Of a stretch of DNA of 64,000 bases, positions 7,870-14,723 are shown in pieces; the first letter of the stretch is position 1, and every line of letters starts with the position of its first letter. Source of the DNA: Spirillospora albida (GTDB lineage: Bacteria; Actinomycetota; Actinomycetes; Streptosporangiales; Streptosporangiaceae); assembly GCF_000718255.1 (NCBI RefSeq), contig NZ_JOFJ01000005.1, positions 428,052-492,051 of the forward strand. The letters run 5' to 3'. A program made the position numbers and the translations under genes. Under the pieces are notes generated by a model, which was given only the letters and a program-made list of their open reading frames with translations, ran no database searches and was not told the DNA's origin.

Positions 7870-9015
7870 GTGTTGGAGTGGTCCGAGTTCACGCGCCGGC
7901 TGGGACGTGAGCTGGCGGTTCTCGAACGGGACACCATCCTCATCGTGCGCGAGCGCGACGAGAGCCGGCACTACGTCCAGGCCATGCGGGAGCCCGACCG
8001 GCTCTATGCCGAGGCGGTCAGCAACAACTTCCTCGAAGGACCGCTGCTGCTCACCCCGGCGGACGAGGAGGTCATGAGCGACGCGGGCTGGCGTCCGCCG
8101 CACGACCCCGCGCCCCTCAACTGGTGGACCGAGCTGCCGCACTCCGGCGCGCCCGGCGGGATCCACGCCGTGCCCCCCGCCGACTACGCGCGCCTGGCGG
8201 AGGTGATGGTCACCGCGCTCCGCGACGTGCAGGGCGTCCGGCGCCCCTCCGACCTCGTGTACGAGTCGTTCCACCGGCAGGGCACCGGCCTGATCGAGCT
8301 GCTCGACTTCGGGATCGAGAACGCGGACCCGTCCCGGATCGCCCACCGCCGGTCGGCCTCCCGGCCGGAACTCCCCGTGGAGGACGTCACGAACCCGTAC
8401 GGGACCGTCGACCCCAACGCGCTGGCGGGGCCGAACCCGGTGGCGGGCGGCGCCCTCCCCGCGGGGAACGGGCTCGTCAACGGATCCGTCCCGCACGGGC
8501 TCCCGTACGACGACGCGCACACGGCCGTCGACGCCTTCACCACGGACGAGCTGGAAGCGGCGCTGAGGGCGGGCGGCGTGGGCCTGCCGGATCCGTCCCG
8601 GCCCGAGCCCGTCCAGCCCGACCCCCTGGCGCAGGACCCCGCGCTCCCCGAGCCCGCGCTCCCCGAGCCCGCACTGCCGGAACCGCCACGGCCCGAGCCG
8701 GTCAGGCACGAGAGCGCACAGCCCGATCTCATTCGGCCCGAGCCCGTACCGCCCGAGCCGCGCCTGCCCCCCGCGCAGCTCCCGCCGCCGCCCCCGCCGA
8801 CGGTGCCGCCCGCGCCGCCGGTGGCCGCCGCGCCCGTCCCTCCGCCGGTTCCGGCGCCGCGGCCGGCCGGACCGGCGATCCGGCCGGTGCACGGGACCCG
8901 CCTGTGGCAGGTGACCGACGACGGGCGGGAACTCCCCCTCGCCGTGTACGACGCCGAGGGCGGCTTCTGGACTCCGGCCGGAGCGGAGGCGATCCCGGTC
9001 CGCGGATCGGACTGA
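7870..9015 (+). CDS. TY-Chap-like (YbjN/secretion-chaperone fold) protein with Pro-rich linker
   Basis: A 381-residue protein. Residues 1-150 match the TY-Chap type of domain related to YbjN and type III secretion chaperones: W..F...L...L at the start, HYVQAM, then DAGWRPP, NWWTELP and TALRDVQGVRRPSDLVYESF. Residues about 235-340 are low complexity with PEPALPEP repeats and long Pro runs. The last 40 residues (HGTRLW to AVYDAEGGFWTP) match the tail of the next gene (HGAELY to AVYDADLRAW), so the two are paralogues at both ends. GTG 7870 is preferred because GGGAG stands five bases upstream; GTG 7864 directly abuts the same site. The domain name is from memory of the family, and the biological role is unknown. 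Confidence 0.7.
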   Translation: MLEWSEFTRRLGRELAVLERDTILIVRERDESRHYVQAMREPDRLYAEAVSNNFLEGPLLLTPADEEVMSDAGWRPPHDPAPLNWWTELPHSGAPGGIHAVPPADYARLAEVMVTALRDVQGVRRPSDLVYESFHRQGTGLIELLDFGIENADPSRIAHRRSASRPELPVEDVTNPYGTVDPNALAGPNPVAGGALPAGNGLVNGSVPHGLPYDDAHTAVDAFTTDELEAALRAGGVGLPDPSRPEPVQPDPLAQDPALPEPALPEPALPEPPRPEPVRHESAQPDLIRPEPVPPEPRLPPAQLPPPPPPTVPPAPPVAAAPVPPPVPAPRPAGPAIRPVHGTRLWQVTDDGRELPLAVYDAEGGFWTPAGAEAIPVRGSD

Positions 9016-9092
9016 CCTCCCCTGCCCCGCCCCCCGCTCGTCGGCTACCGTCGAGTACACCCCCGCCCCGCGGACGTGAAAGTGGATCCGGA

Positions 9093-10994
9093 TTGGACTG
9101 GAACGACTTCGCCAAACGTCTGACCTTGGAGCTCTCCCGGCTCCCGGTCAGGTCGTTCCTCATCGTGCAGGGGCCGAGCGGCCTCCCCTACGTCCAGGCG
9201 ATGCGGTCCGAAGGGCTGCTCGACGCCGAGGCCGTCGGCAGCGCGTTCCTGCCCCGCCCGCTGGCGCCGCGCCAGGAACGGCGGCTGCGGTCCATCGGCT
9301 GGGAGCCGCCGGACGAGGAGGAGCGCCAGAACTGGTGGCGCCGGTTCCCCCTCCGGGACCGGGGCGGGCACCGCGCCGCCGCCGAGCACCTCGAGGCCGC
9401 CGCCCTTCTCGCCGGGCTGATGGTGGGCGCGTTCCGCGACGTGTACGGGATGGACTCGCCGCTCGAACTGGTCTACCAGGCCAGCCAGGCGGGTCCCGAG
9501 GGCGGCCCGCTGGCGCTGCCCGGACTCGGGATCCCGCTCGCGATCCCCGAGAGCGAGCGCGGCGGCCCGGCCGAGCCGTCCCGTCCCGCGCAGCCGTCGG
9601 GCTCGGCTCTGGAGCGGGCGCTCGCGGAGGCCAGGGAGGGCGGCGACCAGCAGGCGTACCTGCGGCTGCTCGCGCGCGCCGTCCTTTACCTGCCCTCGCC
9701 GGGCGATCCGGCGGCGGCCGGGCAGCGGTACGCCACGGCCCGGTTCGGGGACGGCACGTTCATCCTGGCGTTCACCTCCCCCGAGGCGATGGACCGCTCC
9801 CTGCAAGGGCAGGCCGTCCACCACCGCCGGGCGACGCTCGCCGAGCTGTCGCGGCGCTGGCCGAACCCCGAGTGGCAGCTGGCGATCAACCCCGGGCTGC
9901 CGAGCGCCTCCTACCTCGACGCCAACGCGCTCTTCGAGCCCGACCGGGAGACGGCCCCGCCGGATCCGGACGACGTGCGCGTCGCGGGCGCCCGGAAGGC
10001 GCCCGCCCCTCCCGCTCCCGAGCGCCCGTCCCGCCGCCCGGCCGCCGAACGGCCGGCACCGCCCCGCGCCAAGGCCCCCGCCTCCCCACCGGCGGCCCGG
10101 TCGGCCGTGCCGCCCGGCCCGCCGCCCGCGGCACCGCGCACCCCGCCGGCAGCGGCGGCCGGCGTCGTTCCGCCCACCGCACCGTCCGCCGCACCACCCG
10201 CCGCGCCTCGGACGGTTCCCGCGCCTCCGAGGGCGCCGGGCGGGCCCGCCGCCGGAGCGGGCCGCGCGCGCACGGCTCCCGACCGTCCACGGAGCGCCTC
10301 GGAGCCGCCCCGCGCGCCGCGCCGCGCCGCGCCACCGGCACCGTCGAACCCGGCCGCCGAGCAGATCGTCGCGAAGCACCTGAAGCCCCCGCAGCCCCCG
10401 TCGGACCGGCGAAGGGCACCGGCGCGCCCGGTCTCGCCCACACCCCCGGACACCCCGATCGCGCAGGCCGCCGAGCACGACCCGCGGCCCGAGCCGCCGG
10501 GAGCGGCGGTCGTGATGCAGAAGGTCCTGCGGCCCTCGCACGTCCAGCACTACCTGGAAGGCGGGTACGACCTCGTCTCCGGTTACGTGCACCGGTTCGA
10601 GGACGTGCGGACGCTGACCACCCCCGCCGCGCTCGTGCGCGCGCTCGGCCTCGTCTACGAGGCGTCGCCGTTCACGGCGGCCGCCCACGAGATCTTCGTC
10701 ATCCGGTGGGCGGCGGCGAAGCCCGCGCTGTTCCGGCGGCCGCTCGGCGGGATCGACGAGTGGAGCATGGGCATCATCCCGGGCGGCTGGGTCATCGAGA
10801 AGGCGCCGTTCCCGGGGTCGGGGTACGCGCCCGGCGACGGGCCCGCCATCCCGGAGTACAAGATCGACAGCCAGCGCCTCCCGCACGGGGCGGAGCTGTA
10901 CCGGCTCGACGCGGAAGGCGCGGAGGCCCTCGTGGCCGTGTACGACGCCGACCTGCGGGCCTGGCGCGTGAAGCTCCCGGGAGGGCGGGGATGA
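9093..10994 (+). CDS. Multidomain TY-Chap-like / SseB-like protein with unknown C-terminal domain
   Basis: 633 residues in four parts. Residues 1-150 are a TY-Chap-like domain paralogous to the preceding protein (LDWNDFAKRL, YVQAM, SIGWEPP, NWWRRFP, FRDVYGMDSPLELVYQ). Residues 172-285 look like an SseB N-terminal domain (LERALAEARE, RAVLYLP, FTSPEAMDR, WQLAINPGLPSASYLD). Residues 290-470 are a Pro/Ala/Arg-rich disordered linker. Residues 475-633 form a compact domain I cannot name, with HYLEGGYDLVSGYVHRF, FVIRW and IPEYKIDSQRLPHGAELYRL. The only plausible start is TTG 9093, which aligns with the start of the paralogue; no ATG or GTG is in frame nearby and the ribosome site is weak. The stop overlaps the next ATG as ATGA, so the two are translationally coupled. 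No secretion signal is seen. Confidence 0.72.
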   Translation: MDWNDFAKRLTLELSRLPVRSFLIVQGPSGLPYVQAMRSEGLLDAEAVGSAFLPRPLAPRQERRLRSIGWEPPDEEERQNWWRRFPLRDRGGHRAAAEHLEAAALLAGLMVGAFRDVYGMDSPLELVYQASQAGPEGGPLALPGLGIPLAIPESERGGPAEPSRPAQPSGSALERALAEAREGGDQQAYLRLLARAVLYLPSPGDPAAAGQRYATARFGDGTFILAFTSPEAMDRSLQGQAVHHRRATLAELSRRWPNPEWQLAINPGLPSASYLDANALFEPDRETAPPDPDDVRVAGARKAPAPPAPERPSRRPAAERPAPPRAKAPASPPAARSAVPPGPPPAAPRTPPAAAAGVVPPTAPSAAPPAAPRTVPAPPRAPGGPAAGAGRARTAPDRPRSASEPPRAPRRAAPPAPSNPAAEQIVAKHLKPPQPPSDRRRAPARPVSPTPPDTPIAQAAEHDPRPEPPGAAVVMQKVLRPSHVQHYLEGGYDLVSGYVHRFEDVRTLTTPAALVRALGLVYEASPFTAAAHEIFVIRWAAAKPALFRRPLGGIDEWSMGIIPGGWVIEKAPFPGSGYAPGDGPAIPEYKIDSQRLPHGAELYRLDAEGAEALVAVYDADLRAWRVKLPGGRG

Positions 10995-11359
10995 CCATCC
11001 GGCACGGCTACTACGCGGGCTGGCGCGGTGCCGAGTACGAGGCGAGCCCCGACGGGGACGGCGTCCGCCTGTACGCCGCCCGGCCGGCCGACGGGTTCCA
11101 CCAGGCGACGCCGGACCGGTACGTCCGCGTCGTGCCCCTGGCGGACGTCGAGCGCCTCACCTACGTCAGCACGCACTGCACATGGCGCGGTGAGCCGTTC
11201 GTGGTGCTCGGCGAGCACGACGGCTGGGCGCGGGTGGAGTACACCGGCGGTAGGGTCCCCGTCGCGGAGGAGCTCGGCCTCGAGCAGTTCGACCGGGGCG
11301 TGTACCAGGCGTGGGCGCCGCGCGCGGAGCTGCGGGACGTCCGCGAGGAGAGCGCCTGA
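10991..11359 (+). CDS. Small protein translationally coupled to the TY-Chap/SseB protein
   Basis: A 122-residue, probably all-beta soluble protein: MTIRHGYYAGWRGAEYEAS, then YVRVVPLADVERLTYVSTHC and EPFVVLGEHDGWARVEYTGG. Its ATG overlaps the stop of the upstream multidomain gene by the ATGA arrangement, so it should be made in fixed ratio with that protein. I cannot assign a family. The arrangement of a large multidomain protein with a variable C-terminal domain followed by a small coupled gene resembles effector and immunity pairs, but no known toxin or immunity motif was recognised, so this remains a hypothesis. It could equally be a partner subunit. It is the last gene before pxpA, from which it is separated by 35 bp. 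Confidence 0.7.
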   Translation: MTIRHGYYAGWRGAEYEASPDGDGVRLYAARPADGFHQATPDRYVRVVPLADVERLTYVSTHCTWRGEPFVVLGEHDGWARVEYTGGRVPVAEELGLEQFDRGVYQAWAPRAELRDVREESA

Positions 11360-11394
11360 TGACCGTCCGCCGCGCGCGGTGGTAGTCCTTGACC

Positions 11395-12147
11395 ATGGCG
11401 GTCATCGACATCAACGCCGATCTGGGCGAGGGCTTCGGGATCTGGGAGCTGGGCGACGACCTGGCCCTGCTGGACGTCATCACGAGCGCGAACGTGGCGT
11501 GCGGGTTCCACGCGGGCGACCCGCTGATCATGCGGCGGGTGTGCGCGGCGGCGGTGGCGCGCGGGGTGACGATCGGCGCGCAGGTGTCCTACCGGGATCT
11601 GGCCGGATTCGGCCGCCGGGAGATGGACGTCGCGGCGCCCGAGCTGACCGCGGAGGTCCTCTACCAGCTCGCCGCGCTCGACGGGATCGCGCGGACGGAG
11701 GGCGGGCGGGTCGCGTACGTGAAGCCGCACGGGGCGCTCTACAACCGCGTCGCCCGCGACCCGGAGCAGGCGGCCGCCGTCGCCGCGGCGGTGCGCGCCT
11801 ACGATCCCGCGCTGCCGCTGCTGACCCTTCCCGGGTCCGCCGTCCATGACGTCGCGGACGGGCTCACCGTGGTCGCCGAGTGCTTCGCCGACCGCGCCTA
11901 CACGCCGTCCGGCGCTCTGGTGTCCCGTCGGCGGCCGGGGGCCGTCGTCCACGATCCAGCCGCCGTGGTGAAGCGGGCGGTGCGGATGGCGGTGGAGGGC
12001 ACGGTCGAGGCGGTGGACGGCGGCGAGGTCGTCCTGAACGCGCGTTCCCTGTGCGTGCACGGAGACACGCCGGGCGCGGTGACGCTGGCGCGGGCCGTCC
12101 GGTCGGCGCTGTCGGCGGCCGGCGTCGCGCTGGAGGCGTTCGCGTGA
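11395..12147 (+). CDS. pxpA: 5-oxoprolinase subunit PxpA (LamB/YcsF family)
   Basis: Subunit A of the prokaryotic ATP-dependent 5-oxoprolinase, which opens 5-oxoproline (pyroglutamate) to glutamate. 250 residues. The family start MAVIDINADLGEGFGIW is intact, followed by SANVACGFHAGDP, VKPHGALYN and VAECFADRAYTPSGALVSR, all characteristic of LamB/YcsF proteins. ATG 11395 matches the family start; a TTG six bases upstream is ignored. The stop overlaps the GTG of pxpB (GTGA), and pxpB overlaps pxpC in the same way, so the three subunits are translated as a coupled unit in the order A-B-C. No regulator gene is adjacent. Pyroglutamate is a damage product of glutamine and glutamate, so this is a housekeeping salvage function. 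Confidence 0.96.
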   Translation: MAVIDINADLGEGFGIWELGDDLALLDVITSANVACGFHAGDPLIMRRVCAAAVARGVTIGAQVSYRDLAGFGRREMDVAAPELTAEVLYQLAALDGIARTEGGRVAYVKPHGALYNRVARDPEQAAAVAAAVRAYDPALPLLTLPGSAVHDVADGLTVVAECFADRAYTPSGALVSRRRPGAVVHDPAAVVKRAVRMAVEGTVEAVDGGEVVLNARSLCVHGDTPGAVTLARAVRSALSAAGVALEAFA

Positions 12148-12758
12148 GGGTGCTCCGCGCCGGCGACGCGGCGCTGCTCGTGGAGACCGGCGACCTGGCG
12201 ACCGCGCACCGGCTGGACGCCGCCCTGCGCGACGCGGACCCGCCCGGCGTGGTCGACGTCGTTCCCGGGGAGCGGACCGTCCTCGTCGTCGCGGATCCCG
12301 GCACCGACCTCGGCGCGCTGGCCGCCCGCATCCCGGGGCTGCCGCTCCCGGCGGAGGCCGAGGCCGGCGCCGGCCCGGTCGAGATCCCCGTCGTGTACGA
12401 CGGCGCGGACCTCGACGAGGTCGCCGCCCTCACCGGCCTCTCCCGCGAGGCCGTCGCCGCCCGCCACTGCGCCGCGTCCTACACGGTCGCGTATCTCGGG
12501 TTCTCTCCCGGTTTCGGCTACCTCACGGGTCTCGACCCGGTCCTGCACGTGCCGCGCCGCGAGTCGCCCCGGACCACCGTCCCGGCCGGGTCGGTCGCGA
12601 TCGCGGGCCCCTACGCGGCGGTCTACCCGTCGCCGTCGCCGGGCGGCTGGCGGCTGCTCGGGCACAGCGACCTGGTCCTTTGGGACGTCGCGCGCGACCC
12701 GCCATCGCTTCTGCGCCCCGGCACGAGGGTCCGTTTCACGCCCGGAGGGACGCGGTGA
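12144..12758 (+). CDS. pxpB: 5-oxoprolinase subunit PxpB (KipI-like)
   Basis: 204 residues of the allophanate-hydrolase-subunit-1/KipI family. Characteristic blocks are VVDVVPGERTVLVV near residue 33, PVVYDGADLDEVAALTGLS near 90, and AYLGFSPGFGYLTGLD followed by PRRESPRTTVPAGSVAIAG. These are the strands that face PxpC. In the complex, PxpB and PxpC together form the ATP-using carboxylase-like half and PxpA completes the hydrolysis. The GTG start at 12144 lies inside the pxpA stop, and the stop lies inside the pxpC start. In Bacillus the homologue KipI also inhibits a sporulation kinase, but there is no reason to assume that here. Confidence 0.96.
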   Translation: MRVLRAGDAALLVETGDLATAHRLDAALRDADPPGVVDVVPGERTVLVVADPGTDLGALAARIPGLPLPAEAEAGAGPVEIPVVYDGADLDEVAALTGLSREAVAARHCAASYTVAYLGFSPGFGYLTGLDPVLHVPRRESPRTTVPAGSVAIAGPYAAVYPSPSPGGWRLLGHSDLVLWDVARDPPSLLRPGTRVRFTPGGTR

Positions 12759-13597
12759 TCGAGGTCGTCCGCCCCGGGCCGCTCGCGACCGTCCAGGATC
12801 TCGGCCGTCCCGGGCTCGCCCATCTGGGCGTCCCGCGTTCCGGCGCGGCGGACGAGCGCGCCCTGCGCCTGGCCAACCGCCTCGTGGGCAACCCCGAAGG
12901 CGCGGCGGGCATCGAGTTCACGCTCGGCGGCGGCGCGCTGCGGTTCGCGGGCCCCGCCTGGATCGCCGTCACCGGCGCACCCGTCCCCCTGAGCGTCGGG
13001 GGACGCGGGCACGGGATCAACGCCCCCTGCCATATCGCTCCGGGTGCGGTGGTCGAACTCGGCGCACCGTCGACGGGCCTCCGCAGCTATCTCGCGGTGC
13101 GCGGGGGCGTGGACGCGGAAGCGGTGCTGGGCAGCCGCTCCACCGATCTGCTGTCCGGCCTCGGTCCCGCTCCCCTGGCATCCGGCGACCGGCTCCCCGT
13201 GGGCCCGGCCGAGGGGCTCGGCGACATCCTCGTGGACGTCGCGCCCGTCGCTCCCGACCCGCCGGTGCTGCGCGTCCTGCCGGGGCCGCGTCACGACTGG
13301 TTCGCCGACGGCGCCCTCGCCGTCCTCACGTCCGCGCCCTACGAGGTGACGGCCGACGGAAACCGCGTCGGCGTCCGCCTCAGCGGGCCGCGCCTGGAAC
13401 GCGCCCGCACCGGCGAGCTCGGCAGCGAGGGCATGGTCACGGGCGCGCTGCAGGTGCCGCCGAGCGGACAGCCCATCATCTTCCTCGCCGACCACCCCAC
13501 CACCGGCGGCTACCCGGTCATCGGCGTCCTCCACTCCGCCGACGTCCCCGCCGCCGCCCAGCTGAGGCCGGGCGGGCGGATCCGGTTCCGCGTCTAG
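12755..13597 (+). CDS. pxpC: 5-oxoprolinase subunit PxpC (KipA-like)
   Basis: 280 residues of the allophanate-hydrolase-subunit-2/KipA family: VVRPGPLATVQDLGRPGLAH at the N-terminus, SGAADERALRLANRLVGN, YLAVRGGVD, then VTADGNRVGVRLSGP and HPTTGGYPVIGVL near the C-terminus. It is the third subunit of 5-oxoprolinase. The GTG at 12755 overlaps the pxpB stop and has CGGAGGGA about eight bases upstream. Length and motif content are normal. Its stop overlaps by four bases the stop of the convergent winged-helix gene, so there is no room for a terminator between them. Confidence 0.96.
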   Translation: MIEVVRPGPLATVQDLGRPGLAHLGVPRSGAADERALRLANRLVGNPEGAAGIEFTLGGGALRFAGPAWIAVTGAPVPLSVGGRGHGINAPCHIAPGAVVELGAPSTGLRSYLAVRGGVDAEAVLGSRSTDLLSGLGPAPLASGDRLPVGPAEGLGDILVDVAPVAPDPPVLRVLPGPRHDWFADGALAVLTSAPYEVTADGNRVGVRLSGPRLERARTGELGSEGMVTGALQVPPSGQPIIFLADHPTTGGYPVIGVLHSADVPAAAQLRPGGRIRFRV

Positions 13598-14691
13598 CGC
13601 GCCGCGCCCGTCACCAGCGGCCGGACGCGCGCGACCGCGTCCTCGAGCGGCCCCTCAGGAAGGTCGGCGAACGAGGTGACGGCGAGGTCACCGTCCACGG
13701 CCTCCCAGACACCCGCCACCCGGCCCTCGTGCAGGACGACCGGGGAGATCCAGCCCGCCTTGCGGCTGACGTCACCGCGATGCTCCTGCGGGACGAGGTA
13801 GCCCGCCCCCGTGCCCGCGCCCAGGACGTACTGGTCGAACGCCCCGAGCAGCCGGACGGCCCCGCTCGGCTCCGTGTCCGCCAGCTCGTCCAGATGCTCC
13901 TCCAGGACGTACATGGGCACGCCCTCCACCTCGACCGTCGCCATCCCGTCCTCCGCCGCCGCGAACCAGCTGCGCAGGTCTCCCTTGCGGTTCCCCTTGC
14001 GCATCAGCCACGTGTCGAACGCGTCGAGCGTCGCCGGGCCGTGCGCCCCGAGGTAGGCGTGCACGACCGTCCGGGCGGCCTCGTCGGCGGGCGGCAGCCC
14101 CGTCCAGGAGGGCAGCCACGCCGCGGGCGACGTGAACGTGACGCGGGTGCCCTGCGCGGGGCCGTGGCAGAGGACGCCCCACCAGGCCAGCGGCTTCAGC
14201 AGCGTTCCCCAGCCGGAGCCGAGGACCTCGGCGAGATGCCGCGACCCGGTCGCGTCGATGACGGCCGCCACCAGCTCCTCACGGGTCAGGGCCGCCCCGC
14301 CCGCGAGCGCCTCCGCCGCCGCCTCCGCGATCGCCTCCAGATCGGCGGGGGTGGCCCCGAACGCCTTCTGCCAGCTCGGCTTCTCCCAGGTGCGGACCGC
14401 CCCGCACAGCACGAGGTACGCGGCGGCCTCGTCGGCGGGCAGGAGGTGCAGCGTGCCCCGCATGCTCCAGGTCTTGACGAGCGTCCGGTCGTCCAGCAGC
14501 GCCCTCGCCACGTCCCCGGCAACAGCAGCGGACCGGCGCACCGCGACCGCGAGCTCCGCCGCCGACGCGACCTGCGCCTGGACCCCCGCCAGCCGCCGCA
14601 CCACGTCCACCGCCGACCCCGCGCCCACGGGATCGATGAACTGCCGCCGCATCCGCCAGGACAGGACCTGCGCCCACGTGACCGAGACCAT
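13594..14691 (-). CDS. Winged-helix DNA-binding domain protein (HTH_42/AlkX-type)
   Basis: 365 residues of the winged-helix family often annotated HTH_42 (DUF1006). Family blocks are VVRRLAGVQAQVASAAELAV, KTWSMRGTLHLLPADEAA, then GATLDAFDTWL-like (residues PATLDAFDTWLMRKG) and LLGAFDQYVLG near the C-terminus. Homologues include AlkX-like proteins and the DNA glycosylases AlkZ/YcaQ that unhook crosslinks. The Q-x-Q motif expected in AlkZ-type enzymes may correspond to GVQAQVAS, so a DNA-lesion role is possible but not shown. ATG 14691 begins MVSVTWAQ; further upstream the frame is open but non-coding in character. It lies 32 bp downstream of the AAA ATPase gene on the same strand. Confidence 0.85.
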   Translation of the reverse strand: MVSVTWAQVLSWRMRRQFIDPVGAGSAVDVVRRLAGVQAQVASAAELAVAVRRSAAVAGDVARALLDDRTLVKTWSMRGTLHLLPADEAAAYLVLCGAVRTWEKPSWQKAFGATPADLEAIAEAAAEALAGGAALTREELVAAVIDATGSRHLAEVLGSGWGTLLKPLAWWGVLCHGPAQGTRVTFTSPAAWLPSWTGLPPADEAARTVVHAYLGAHGPATLDAFDTWLMRKGNRKGDLRSWFAAAEDGMATVEVEGVPMYVLEEHLDELADTEPSGAVRLLGAFDQYVLGAGTGAGYLVPQEHRGDVSRKAGWISPVVLHEGRVAGVWEAVDGDLAVTSFADLPEGPLEDAVARVRPLVTGAAR

Positions 14692-14723
14692 GCCCCCGAT
14701 TACAGCCGATGCCGCCGACATTC

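Noticed and set aside
10515..10994. TNT-type NAD glycohydrolase toxin domain at the end of the TY-Chap/SseB protein
   Set aside because: The Gly-Gly-x-Gln and other TNT signature residues were not seen, so a toxin name is not supported.
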